From positions 10,876,992 through 10,940,991 of the forward strand of contig NC_133897.1 of the NCBI RefSeq assembly GCF_964199755.1: a DNA stretch of 64,000 bases, given 5' to 3'. Numbering within the stretch: the stretch's first letter is position 1; every line of letters starts with the position of its first letter. Both the position numbers and the translations under genes were made by a program. Below the pieces are notes generated by a model. That model saw only the letters and a program-made list of their open reading frames with translations, had not been told where the DNA came from and made no database searches. Shown piece by piece: positions 27,235-38,139 of the stretch. This DNA is from Larus michahellis (taxonomy: Eukaryota > Chordata > Aves > Charadriiformes > Laridae).

Positions 27235-27560
27235 ATACTAAGATTATTTCAGGGCATCTCAAGTACTTTGCACCGTGAACCATTTACCGATCAACAAAAA
27301 GTTAAGGAATGATCCCAGGGTTCCAATCTCTAGAGAATCTATAGACTTCATTTTAAACAAATAAACAAACAACAGTATATATTTTTGTTGACAGATGATT
27401 TCCCACTTCTTAAAATTACATCTCACAGAGAAGGAAACTAAGGAACAGAACAGTTAAATAAATTGTTCAATATTGAACAGACAGTGGCAGAGCTGGGAAC
27501 AGAGCATTAGCTGATTTATTTTCAGTCCTCTGTCCTGTTCACTCCAGTATTTTTCCTCCT
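27235..27560 (+). mobile_element. MIR/CORE-SINE-like ancient SINE copy
   Basis: The core 'agaaggaaactaaggaacag' (about 27429-27448) followed by 'cagtggcagagctgggaac' (about 27482-27500) and 'cagtcctctgtcctgttcac' matches, in order and spacing, the 3' half of MIR-type SINEs (gaggaaactgaggcacagag ... gtggcagagctgggattt ... gtctgactcc). The upstream 'gcatctcaagtactttgcac' also fits the amniote version of this family as I recall it. The copy is heavily diverged and its left edge is approximate. Confidence 0.7.
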
Positions 27561-28041
27561 AAGAGATAAATTTGTGGAGCACGAGGCCCTGTCTGGTACC
27601 AGCTCTTCCAGGTGCTTTGGTGGTAAAAGGCAGCTACAAAAAGAAAAGTAATTGCATTTGACCATCGTGGCTGGGTAGTTGACAGTGGACTGGGCAACAG
27701 TCATGAAGCAGCCCAGGACCTAACCCAGGTAACCACTGAATAAGGATTGTACATCTACAAGGCATCTTCTTCTAAAAACTGTAATAACTATTTTAAATGT
27801 TAAATTTAAAAATTCAAATACTTCTCATCAGCATGAAGACACCTGCTCATTCACAAAGCATTTGCGTTCAGGTTTGTTGTTTGAAATCACTAAGAAAATA
27901 AAACTTAAGAACATTCAGGAAAGAGTACAATTTGCCTCTAATTTATTCTCAAATTTTCTGTGAATATTGCTCCCCACGTTGTCATGGCAACACAAGCACA
28001 TCTTTCAGTACCGAGGAAGTAACAAGCCTTTCGATTCTCAC

Positions 28042-28106
28042 CTTTGGCCATTTTATTGAGAACCATGTCAATTAGAATGTAGGTTCCACTTCTTCCTGCA
28101 CCATCG
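28042..28106 (-). CDS. PTPRN2: PTPRN2 coding exon 6 of 8 in window (P-loop exon)
   Basis: The 65-nt exon has acceptor ctgttggcag and donor GTGAGAATCG. The first C completes Ser (AG|C). It then encodes [20 protein letters not shown] and K, and ends with the first base of a Gly codon. Joined to the previous exon it gives [10 protein letters not shown], the PTP signature C-x5-R with Asp in place of the usual Ala. That Ala-to-Asp change is characteristic of IA-2 family members and is known to impair phosphotyrosine phosphatase activity; lipid phosphatase activity has been reported for phogrin. The catalytic Cys and Arg are both kept. Confidence 0.98.
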
Positions 28107-30183
28107 CTGCCAACAGAAAGGGAAAAAGAAAAAATAAAGCCTATCAACGTGCATCTAGACTCAACATGAAGGTACCTGCCCTTAATGTTATAGTTACACA
28201 GGAGGGGAGAGGACAGAACAAGGGGCTAAAGTAGGGTACTGAGAGGGGGAGAGAAAGCTTGCACTGAATTAACACAAGCTGTTCATGGAAGATTAACTAC
28301 TAGCCTGCATGGGTAACAGGGCTTTGTTTTGATTTTTTTAAACCAAGTTGTGTTTAGGCAATAAAAACATTTTAAACAACAGTGGAAACGTCAGTAACCC
28401 TAAAACAGGATACCATTTCTGCTCCAAAAGTACATATAATGAGCTTATAGTCACTTGTATGAGATCAAGAACCACAAAATAAGCTAAACCACAACATCAC
28501 CCAGACCGCTCCCCAAATGTTGCAGATTGCGTTTAAACAGCGGTCAGAGGGAATGCATAGAGAGACCTGTCCGAGAACCAAAATATTTGATTACTGAGGG
28601 ACTGCAATCTCTCTTCACTATACATCACGAGTGGTTTGATTTTTCTTTTTACCTTTCCCTTTAAATCTTCCCTAGTTGCGATGACCAGAAAAAAATATTA
28701 ACATGTAATTCCTAAGAAACAGCTTTAACTTTTGTGCATCATCAGCCCTTCCTCAGAGATGTGAGCCCAAGCCTTGGGAGCGGGAAAGCTCCCTAATCTG
28801 AATGCAGCTTGTGTCCCTTTCAGAGAGCAATGTGTAATTGCCAGCGTGATGCTCTTTTAGAGCTGCTGTTAGCAAACATAATTAAGACCTTAAGTAAAAG
28901 CCTTTTTTCTTTCCCTCCCCAAAATTTTTACAAAGGTGTATGTGTGACCAATTAGACTGGTATGTAGTTTTATTAATTAAGCCATTATTTTTATTGATAG
29001 CTCAATTTGTGTACAAGAATTAATGAAAGGAAAAATAATAGAACAGCATGAAGAGCGTTATTACGTTCTGTTTAGAGGCAGGCTATGAAACTTAATTTTT
29101 GTTAAGTCTCTGTAGACAGAGGTTTTTTTCTTTCGGTTGGTAGATCACTGCTTAGAGAAAAGTAGGTAAGAGTAATAATTTTTTTTTCTATGTCTATGAA
29201 GGGAACAAAGACACAATCTTATTAGTTAAGCTGAATAACGAGAGTGAGAGACAAGGCAGCGGTCAGGCCCAATAAAAACAAAAACTACTGAGTTGATGGT
29301 AGACATTTCCATCCATCACAGTAAGCAAAGCGCAAGAAACCTGAAGGCTCTTCATTGTGCATCAAATGTTTCTTTTCTCAGGCCTCCTGAAGGCAATGCA
29401 AACAAGCCTGCTCCAGAGCATCCACCTTTGCAGAGGGCCTCCTCGCATCCAGTGGAAGGTGATTCTGCTGAGCCACACGTGAGAGAACACGTCCCCTCCC
29501 TCCTCACCCCCACCCAAATTGCAATGCCAGAATGCCTCTTAGGAGGGCTGGTCTTCTATCTCCCTTATCTACATAAATATCTTTGATAAATAAGTGCAAT
29601 AGTCTCCTTATAACTCAGAACCTCCAATGGCAAACCCTAACCTTAACCTTATTATAGTAAAGTTTTCCATTGACCTGCCCAATAGCTTTCGTGCGCATCT
29701 ATCAGACTGTCAGGTCTAAAGATAATCTGTGTTTAAAGGATTACTCAATCTCAGGGTTTCCACTCCCTGACATTGCCCGCTTCTTATCATGATCACTAAA
29801 AGCAAGCAAAAAAACCAAACAAACATAATTGAGTGTTAATAAAATAAAGAAGACCAAATTGGGAGGGAATGCAAGAAAGCACTATCATTTTGAAGGAGAC
29901 TTATGAAATTGAAGTGCTACTTATATTGGAAAAGGTGGCCATACATTGTTAAGTAATGGCACGACATCTGCGAAATCATAGGAAAGGATAATTTTATCAT
30001 GAAAACAGATCCTCAGCATCAGTTAGCACTAAAAAACAGTTGAATTGTATTTAATACCTTCAGCCTACCTCACTATCTGTTTAGTGATTCATCTAAAACT
30101 TTAATTTTCCCATTTTGTTGGTATCTATATTAAATTCTTACACATACAAATCTCTCTAAAGCTATTTCAGAAATTGTACTTGC
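28107..30183 (-). other. PTPRN2: PTPRN2 intron (2.1 kb), GC-AG type
   Basis: The donor reads GCAAGT after CAG and the acceptor is ctgttggcag. GC-AG introns make up roughly one percent of vertebrate introns and usually compensate with strong pairing of the other donor bases to U1; AG|GCAAGT is such a site. The intron also contains a short telomere-like run (ccctaaccttaacctta, about 29635-29651). A small open frame at 29293-29586 on the plus strand has no recognisable domain. Confidence 0.9.
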
Positions 30184-30237
30184 CTGCAATGAACAACTAC
30201 TGGACAAGAACGACCCCTGTAGCACTTGTTTACTTTT
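30184..30237 (-). CDS. PTPRN2: PTPRN2 coding exon 5 of 8 in window (leads into P-loop Cys)
   Basis: This 54-nt exon has acceptor ttttatttcag and ends at ...CATTGCAG, followed by GCAAGTAC. It is too short for a simple ORF search. The first A completes the Arg codon from the previous exon, followed by [17 protein letters not shown] and the first two bases (AG) of a Ser codon. V-V-V-H-C is the strand and catalytic cysteine that open the PTP signature. The only donor that keeps the [10 protein letters not shown] frame uses GC rather than GT (AG|GCAAGT), so this is a GC-AG intron. Pro-Val-Val-Val stands where mammals have Pro-Ile-Ile-Val, a conservative change. Confidence 0.95.
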
Positions 30238-32322
30238 CTGAAATAAAACAGACACAAAAAAATTAATTAAGCATATGACATACTGTTTCTTTAGCCAATT
30301 GTCAAAAATAAGCAATAAGGAAAAACAAATATTGCAGTCTTTAATGGAACAGTCAGGTTGATAATTTCCCAATATAACAAGTAGTTGTTACGTACATAAT
30401 CTTGTTTAAAGTTTGCTTCTGCTTTGCTGCTGTAGAAATCCCAGAAAACATTCCATTATCACTCTTGGCTAGGCAAAATAAACGACCTCTTTTCTCAAAA
30501 GTCTCATGTCTTAACTCCAAAACTTTGGAGTTTTTTAAAGGCAACTTTGAGTTCATGAGCTTGCTCAAAGAAATATCAAAGGGCATCAAATTGAATCCAA
30601 AATTAAAAATGTCTGTTTCAGTATACTTTGTGCAATGTGTGCTGATCTGTAAAACCAGTTCTCCTCAGAAAGGCAAAAACTGAATCTCCTTAAAAGCTTC
30701 TCACAAAATTCTGAAATGTAATCTATTATGGTAAAAATAACTTAAACCACCAGTAAGCTCTACTGCTTTGGTTCTACTGCAGAAGTCTTACATATTTCAT
30801 ATTTACACATTATTGTCTTCTCCACCTTTGTGGTTAAACACTCTCGGTGGCAAGAGAATATATGTGAAGTCAATCAATGAAAGTACAGCTACAGAACAAG
30901 TCCGCTGATACGTAAACTCAATGAAGGAATTAACCAGTGCTGAAGCAAACCAAGATACGCAGTCTAAGAACAGAGCCCACAAAATTGGTTTAAATCTATT
31001 TAAATTGCCTTACAAAAACCAAAATCCCAAATGGTCTCTTCTGCTCTAGGATATATTTTGCATGTCAAGTATGTTACAGGCCCCAAAAAACATAAAATAT
31101 GCACACATATGGTAACAAGGCAAGCTGAATAAATGCTAAAATGGGAAGGCGCTGCTTCAAGAAATTAAAACCTTTCATTTAATTTCCTTGATGAGATGTT
31201 TGAGTTTACTGGAGCTAGAAGGTCTCCTATGAAACCATTTCACAGGGCAGCTTCCAAGGGGTGCCCAGACCCTCCAATAGTACCCAGTTTGGCGCAAGCG
31301 TTACCCTGGGTCCTGACTGCTAAACTGAACAGAGCTGCTGGAATTTGGCAACTGTGTTACGATGTTATTATGAATTTTAAAGCATAACTAACCTACTGAA
31401 TCATTTAGTTCTTGGCTGTTCATCTATTCACTAACATCTGTGCTGTGAAAACATGCATATATCTTTAAACATTGCTTACAGTATAGCCTGAAGATGCCTA
31501 AACTTCTAAATCTGACAGGGAGCCGGGATACCTGGAACTCAACCCAAACAGACTACGGAGATGGTGGTGGTGTCCCATGAAACTGTGTTTTCACATTCTG
31601 CTTTTTATTATTTAAGAATCTAACCAAACTTGATAACAACATTAAGTTCCTGTAATGATTCCCTTTACACATTAGAATTCAGGAATTTTTCACAATTCTT
31701 ACTCATCTGCTTACTGATATAAATCATACTTGCAGAGACATTCTGTCTCTATTTATATTCCTTGGACGTAAGTAATTAATGCAGTAGAACAAGTTTCTAT
31801 GAAATAAGTGGTAAGTCATTGAGAAGCACCTGACTTTAGAAGTCAAATGGACCATTTATATGTCCATAAATGCATGTATACGCAGGCACTACCAACCAAA
31901 ACTTCAATGACTTAAGCTGCAGTAGAGTTGACACAGGAATGAATCATTCAATTTGTGATGGTCATAGCTGAGGATCAACTCCTTCTATACAACAAAAAGC
32001 CTGATATTTATTTTTTGTATTGTACAGTAATTATATTTGAAATGTCTGTAAAAACATGTGATACAGTCAGTCTGCATTTCCCTACGTGCAGCTGGTCATC
32101 CTCCTCCCACCCCCCATCATGTGCATTCGTAAAGAGTCATTCCTGCATTTAAAGTATTAAATAAAAGCTAATAGCTAGAGAGGGGTATTTACCATTTCTT
32201 TTTCTGCTTGTGTGGTTCCTTTGTTCCTTGTATGGCACCACTAATATGATATTTGCATGTTGTGACTACCCGTCTACCAGTGTCTTAATAGAATTTCAAT
32301 GACAAACTCGATCTAAACCTAT

Positions 32323-32352
32323 CAGTAAATCAGACCTCCCAGTAAATCAGAC
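32323..32352 (+). repeat. Short direct repeat (13 bp, offset 17)
   Basis: CAGTAAATCAGAC occurs at 32323-32335 and at 32340-32352, about 440 bp from the miR-153 hairpin. It is a small local duplication with no evident function. Confidence 0.8.
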
Positions 32353-32610
32353 AGCCAGAGACACACGTTAGGGAAAGACATCTTATGTTTGTCAGTTTTA
32401 TTGAAGGCGTTTCAAACATTTTCATTATCACACATTTCAGAACACACATTAAAACAAAGGGTTTCAATCCAGCTGGTTCATAGCTTTGTCTATATATAGT
32501 TTATGAAAATATTTAGAAGTGCAGCAACATCTCATTTCATTCTTAGTTCTGGCTAATGAGAGTGAGCTGAAAATTCATCAGTAAGCAAAGTTCTTGAATG
32601 TTGAAGAAAA

Positions 32611-32640
32611 TATATATTTTATATATATATACATATACAG
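32611..32640. repeat. TA-rich microsatellite
   Basis: The run is tatatattttatatatatat followed by acatatacag. It lies about 155 bp to the 3' side of the miR-153 hairpin on the transcript strand. Confidence 0.85.
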
Positions 32641-32794
32641 GAAGAATTAACTTAGAAAGAATGATTAGTAATACAAACCAACCCTTGGCTCATTGAGTGA
32701 AAAAGAAATCAACATGCAAACCATCAGCAAGCAAAGGTCAGAGGTCGTTAGAGGCTCAGAAAAGGGGTTTCCCACATTGTCCCTGCAGCAGAGT

Positions 32795-32881
32795 CACAGT
32801 TTCCAATGATCACTTTTGTGACTATGCAACTGGGCTCATATTACTAGCTGCAACATCACAAAAATGACACTGGCAACCGCT
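32795..32881 (-). ncRNA. MIR153-2: microRNA miR-153-2 precursor hairpin
   Basis: Read on the minus strand, this 87-nt segment matches the vertebrate mir-153-2 precursor as I remember it almost base for base, including the loop (cagctagtaatatgagccca). The 3p mature arm is at 32808-32829, starts TTGCATAGTC and carries the seed TGCATAG. The 5p arm is at 32846-32867. The arms pair into a long stem (TGTCATTTTTGTGAT against GTCACAAAAGTGATC). The loop distinguishes it from mir-153-1, which resides in PTPRN. It lies in the sense orientation inside a PTPRN2 intron, so it can be processed from the host pre-mRNA or from its own promoter. miR-153 is neuronal and neuroendocrine and is reported to target vesicle-release genes. 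Confidence 0.97.
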
Positions 32882-33534
32882 AATTAGCTGGCAAAATAAG
32901 AATTTGTCCGTTTTTAAAGTGAGCAGTGTTAGTAAATGCCATTGCACACAGCGAGAAGTGATAGCATAATAGATATATATTTTAAGCAAAGCCCTCACAT
33001 GTGATGCTAATTATCTTTTAGCTTAGCAGTCCCTCTTTAAAGTGTAAATGTGCTCCCTCTGGGCTCAAGAAATATTTAATTACACATATCAGTGCATGAC
33101 TAACAAGCTAGTCCAGAGCAATAATGATTGGTCTATTGTTCAAAATGAAATTAGGACTCCAGAAGCATGTAAAACTGACCAGTGGTTTCTACAGTAGCCT
33201 CACCTCTCAGGGACTGTCTTTTGCACAAATTTTTTAAATATATAGAATAATCTCTTTTTGGCAATTTATACCTACATTATGAAAGTATGATAGATTATTC
33301 CGCAAGGTTTAGTATATCTGCTAAATGCAAAATCATCTAAAACACTGTCTGATACATAGTAAGAAAAATGTAAGCTTTCAGTTTTCAAAGAGACTCGCAA
33401 AATTTACTTCAATAAAAATTTTAAGGTCCATATTTCCACAGACTCTGGGCAAGGTAATTTTGGGAATCCAATTTTTCTTGGTGATGAATTATAAAAAATA
33501 GAGGGTTGGTTATGTATATGCTTAATTTCATATA

Positions 33535-33592
33535 TGTATGTGAATATATAAATATACACACATATCCATATATATATATATACAAACACACT
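33535..33592. repeat. TA/CA-rich microsatellite
   Basis: A run of alternating purine-pyrimidine sequence (tatgtgaatatataaatata, cacacatatcc, atatatatatatac) in the miR-153 host intron. Confidence 0.85.
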
Positions 33593-35856
33593 GAATGCAC
33601 ATAAAAACAGATAGATTAAAAGAAATGAGAGCAGCCCCTTCCTAGCACTACCCTACTCCGAGTATGGTAGTGCTGTCAGACGTTTATTCTGGGGGCTTTA
33701 TGACTCAGCTGTCGTAATCCAGCAGAGTTTGTACTTTAAATAGGAAGCTTCAGGTGCAAAACATGTATTGTATAAATGAATTCCAAATACATTATTTCAG
33801 CAACAGTGCATTAGTTGTTTTTTTTTTTGGTCGTTAAAAAAGCAGCAACATCAGATGACCAAGAAAACTGAGATTCACAGACCAGCTATTGTGCATGCCA
33901 AAATTCCTTTTCAGGCGGAATTTTACTATGCATTCAGTATTATGAGTTCATTGTACAAAATCTGCACGTAGCAAATGATTACAGTACCCTACACTGGACT
34001 GTGAATACATATTAAATGAACACTCAGAATTCAATTAAATCTTAACAGGTTCATTCCCATACTGGCTTTAAATACAAAGAATGGCAGCTCCACTACTTTT
34101 CTCATCTAGTTATAATTTTTCTTTTTCGAAGTATCGCACAACACCTCTTCAACATGGCTATTTAACCCTTACACAATGTCCCTCTAAGCAGTGCTTTCTT
34201 GGCGATGTGAACTGCGACTTAGTGTAGACCTAATCCCGCGGTTCACGCAGGGACCTCAATTCTTACGGAAGCAAGTTGGAGTCGAGGTGCTCCCAATTTC
34301 AGATGGCCTGGCTGTACAGGCTCATTTATAGCCTAGTTAGAATTGCTAGCAGATTTCCCACTAACTTCAAAAAGAGCAAAATGGGGTGCTGTGTTGGCTC
34401 CGTGCTGCAGCCTCGCACAGCTTAATGGAACCAATTCAGAATTTTCACTACACAAATTCACTACAGGCAACTTCCACGGTACCACAAGCGAAGGGAAATC
34501 AACCTATGGAAATCACATTAAAGTTTGAACCCAGAGAAGAAAACCTTGAAAATTCAATTACAATTTCAACTCCGTCCTATAACCGTGCTTCCTTCCTCCG
34601 CTCCTTCATTTGCATTGCGGCTCTGTAGCATGTCCTGATTTTCTTACCTAGCCATCGCTCCTACAGCCTCAGTGCAGCTGCTCTCCGTTACTCGACCTGC
34701 ACCGTGTGAGGTGACTCTCTGCTTTCAAAAGCCTTGCAATACACACAAGAATACTGGTGGATGAAGGGTGGCATTCAAGTCCTAAAATTTTAAGGGTAAA
34801 ATGTTGCCAACTGGGCAACGAGCTCTCGGTGGATACACGCCAGCTTCTCCCCTCAGGTGCAGACGCATAACTCCGACTGGCATCAGCCAGAGCTTCCAGC
34901 ACTTATAGAAAGAAGCAAATTTGGACCTTTTGAGCACCGAGCCCCTTATAATCGCTTTGGGGGGTTGTAGATAATGTTGCAGCACAGGGAGGGAAACACG
35001 CGATCCCACAGGCCGCTTGCGGATTGAGAACCAACTCCCCAAACCTCCCGGAGATTCTTTTCATTAGTCATAAGCGCATCGCTGTGGATTAGCTGATACA
35101 CGCTAACACCTACACACGATGCACTGGGCACGGTTTGCAATCAAATGAAGATTATTTCGCTCCAGTATTTATCATGCATGGCTTTAATTTTCAAATTAAA
35201 ATTTAGATAGACACAGCAAACATTAGAGAAGGTGGCAAGGACTTTCACAGGTTTTCCCTCTGTATATTTGTATTTTAAAGCCACGTTGACTTTCTTTAAA
35301 ATTCCAGAGGGTATGCTTTGTCAATGTTTTCATCCGCTTTCTCAAATTTCCACCTTCCTGCAGCCAAGGAAAGTCTAGAGTCCTCACTGTTTGATCCGTA
35401 CGAGCAAACGCTCCCATGGGAATGCCATTATTGCCATATGACTCCATCGTGACTTTTTTCTTTTTTTTAAAGTGTGCTCATAGTACATAATTTATTTGTG
35501 AGATTCCTGCAATAAGTTTCACGGGGGGTGGGGTAGGGGCATCCAAAAAAGCCTGGAAGTTGCAGAATGGATAAATACTTGGAAAACAAAGAAATACAGA
35601 AGCACTGAAGAGCTGTATGAAGGGAAGAAAGGTGTTGATCTCTAAATGGGGAAGGGGTATGTCTTAAAACCAGGCAACACCTATGTGTGAGACAACACGA
35701 ACCGTCAACCTACTGCAGATTTGTGTGTTAGCGTAGCATTGTGGCATCACAGGACCCCCCTTTCAAACCAGAAATATTTAAAGGACAATTAAAAGGACTA
35801 GTTTAGTTCCTCAGATGTGTAGCGTCTTACATGAACTGTCATACGTTGTGCTTTAC

Positions 35857-36023
35857 CTGCGGAAATCCAGAAGTGATCTTGTGGAAGCAGGAACCCTCTG
35901 ATCGTTCCAGCTGAGGAAGTGGAACTGTGTCACTGTGCGGGTCTCGTTCGTCTGCAGGTTCTTCAGGTAGAAGCTCCTCACGAGGAAATCCTCGCACCAG
36001 ATGTGCTCAGAGACAAGGTTTAC
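35857..36023 (-). CDS. PTPRN2: PTPRN2 coding exon 4 of 8 in window (WPD-loop exon)
   Basis: The 167-nt exon has acceptor ggggtgtag and donor GTAAAGCAC. It encodes 55 codons plus the first two bases of an Arg codon: [39 protein letters not shown], then [16 protein letters not shown]. The string H-F-x-x-W followed by N-D-x-x-V-P aligns with the catalytic WPD loop of active PTPs (W-P-D-x-G-V-P). Here the Pro is Asn and the Gly is Arg, while the general-acid position Asp remains. Mammalian PTPRN2 has W-Y-D at this place as I recall it, and PTPRN has W-P-A, so loss of the canonical loop is a family trait and the exact residue varies. Confidence 0.97.
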
Positions 36024-37173
36024 CTACACCCCACAGGAAGGAACAAACGGAGATCAGCAATTTCGGTTGCAAGCCGCGTCTTCAGGATTGCAGGGGGGTA
36101 AGATGTCTGGGATGAAGGAACTGCACGGAAGTTTTGGTTTTATTAGCAAATTGGCCATTGCTGGGAAAATATTTTTTTTAATTTAGCAATCAGCGTAGTT
36201 GTCAGGAAGGGGTTAGCTGCTGCTTCTATTTCACTGAAAACATAAAAAACCCATTCTTGACAGTTTTAATGCAAAAGCAAAAAAAATCACTAAATTGAAA
36301 CTTTGTATCATTACGTGACTACAAAAGACACTGCCTGAAAATATGTCAGATTGCCAGTCGCTTTCTACTCAGAAATGCCCACAATGCGTTGCCCAGGCCG
36401 CTCTCAGCGGTCTTAAAAATCTGAGTTGAATTCACATGAGAAGCGAAAAGTCAGGTTCTTCAGCTAGGAGGAAACACAAGCATTAAAAAATGCAGCTTAT
36501 TTGCAGAGTTCATCTTTCCAAAAAATGAGTTTGTTCACATTTTAGTTTAAACAACCGTTATTTCTTCACATTTTTCTGTTCTTCTTATTTGGCACTGTGG
36601 TATTATTTTCTTCCTCTAATCTGAACAACTGGAAAAAATCTGACAGACGTTGTCAACGGTACATTTCGACAAAACTGGTGATACGACATTTTGAGCTAGA
36701 AATGTAAAGCAGAAAATAAAAATATGTATTTGTTGTTGCGTCTGAAGTAAGAGGTAAAAATAGGTAGCATTAATTACTAAAGCTACATAGAGGCTTTTCT
36801 GCAATAACATACATAGGGCTTTCCTAAGGCAAAATTCACTAGTTCTAAAAATACTGTTTTCCTATAAAATATAAATACACAGTTTCACATTTTAACCACT
36901 TGCAAAGCCGTTTGAAAAACAAAATTGTTGTCCTTTTTTCATTGTAATACTTGGCTCATTATTGACCGTATTTTATGCAGCGGAAACTACCTTGCTATTA
37001 AAACTGCCTTCGAATTTTTCACAAATCTAAAGCTACTGGAAGGCACGTGAAAAGTATTTAAGAGCCCTCGGCTCGACCTCCAGGTTAGATCGGCTTAAAC
37101 ACCGTTCTGCCCCATAGGAAATCAACCCGGACACTTACTGTCACGTTTACAACCAGATATGTTGTTTAGGTAC
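36024..37173 (-). other. PTPRN2: PTPRN2 intron (1.15 kb)
   Basis: This short intron has donor GTACCT and acceptor tgtggggtgtag. The polypyrimidine tract before the acceptor is interrupted by G's, so the site is rather weak. The content is A/T-rich unique-looking sequence, and I see no feature in it. Confidence 0.85.
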
Positions 37174-37293
37174 CTCATAGATGTGGTAGAGGTTTGACCC
37201 TTCGTCTGGCCAATAGTGGTAGCACTGTTTGACTCCGTTTTCGGCGAGGGGTGTCAGCATGACAATAACGACACAGCCGTTCTCCCAGACCAT
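37174..37293 (-). CDS. PTPRN2: PTPRN2 coding exon 3 of 8 in window
   Basis: The 120-nt, phase 0-0 exon has acceptor tttgtctgcag and donor GTACCTAAAC. It encodes 40 residues: [16 protein letters not shown], then [20 protein letters not shown], then HIYE. V-V-I-V-M-L-T is the central beta strand of PTP domains, and K-Q-C-Y-H-Y-W-P is the counterpart of the conserved K-C-x-x-Y-W-P motif. The WPD triplet seen here is not the catalytic WPD loop, which lies in the next exon. The donor, GAG|GTACCT, is weaker than the others in this gene, but the join to the following Val-Asn-Leu-Val keeps the frame. Confidence 0.97.
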
Positions 37294-37920
37294 CTGCAGA
37301 CAAAGAAAGACACCGTGGCCACATTGTGACTGCCTAATTACTGCGTGACATGTATAATTACTGCACTCAGACACACAATCAAAATTTATTCCATTCACAG
37401 GAAATTTATTTCATTTTCATTAGACACTTTTACTCTGCAGCTGCTTTCAAATCCCTGAATAAACTGGCACCATATTTTGCAGGCGTCCATGAAATATTAA
37501 AGAATTTCCAGCGATTTCAATTTGGGTCTTCCACAAAATCTCTCCTCGTTCCTGGTACCGTTTTCATCTGCTTTTCTGTCAAACTTTTAGATCCACAAAG
37601 GGAACACTGAACAATGCTTGCAGAACACACAACTATTTGGGATTTGATATTTGTTAGTAAACAGCATGGATCCACTGAAGTCGCACGTACTGAAACCTGT
37701 TTGTGTCCTCAGCCCTGTGTCTTTTCACAGTTTGCCACGTAGCAAAAGCCATTAAAGTGCTGCGTTGCTGAAACAACCATAAAAGTTGCATCTGAACGAG
37801 AGTAAGGAGGAAAAGGTAGGAAAAAACCAAACCAAATCCGTTCTTGAAGAAATACTTCAGATGGAGAAATTGTCTCTCCAAAAGCACATTTATAAAAGAT
37901 TTATTCCAAATGTGCATTAC

Positions 37921-38139
37921 TTTCTCTTTCTTCCTCCTTCCTTTCTTCCTTTTTCCTTTCTTTCCTTTCATTTTTCCTTCTGTATTCCCTTCTTTTTCTT
38001 TATTTTTACTTTTATTTTCCTTTATCTTTTTTCTTTTATTTTTCATTCCTTAATTTTTTTTGTCCCCTCCCCCCTTCCCCTGCCATTTTTCCGTCTCTCT
38101 TTTTTCACTTTCCTTTTTTTTTTTTTTTTTTTTCTTTTT
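37921..38139 (+). repeat. 219-bp polypyrimidine tract
   Basis: The plus strand is almost entirely C and T, with TTCC/CTTT units, a run of about eight C's, and a final run of about 20 T's (38114-38133). Only a few purines interrupt it. On the PTPRN2 transcript strand it is a polypurine tract 630-850 nt upstream of the exon at 37293. Such tracts can form triplex DNA or R-loops in principle. Confidence 0.92.

Larger units (their letters stand above)
11797..28041 (-). other. PTPRN2: PTPRN2 intron (16.2 kb)
   Basis: This is the largest complete intron in the window, with donor GTGAGAATCG and acceptor ggtttgttgcag. It contains a MIR/CORE-SINE-like copy (about 27235-27560), a CR1/L3-like fragment (about 21590-22040), two small GC-richer patches (24840-25130 and 25860-26120), a TA run (15174-15204) and short direct repeats near 12480 and 12731. 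A 296-codon plus-strand open frame at 25289-26179 has no splice support or known domain and is treated as chance. Everything else looks like unique intronic sequence. Confidence 0.85.
30238..35856 (-). other. PTPRN2: PTPRN2 intron (5.6 kb), host intron of miR-153
   Basis: The intron has donor GTAAAGCAC and acceptor ttttatttcag. It holds the miR-153-2 hairpin at 32795-32881, TA-rich microsatellites at 32611-32640 and about 33535-33590, and a 13-bp direct repeat at 32323-32352. Sequence around the hairpin (roughly 32500-33200) is free of obvious repeats. It might include conserved regulatory DNA, but that cannot be shown from one genome. Confidence 0.88.
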
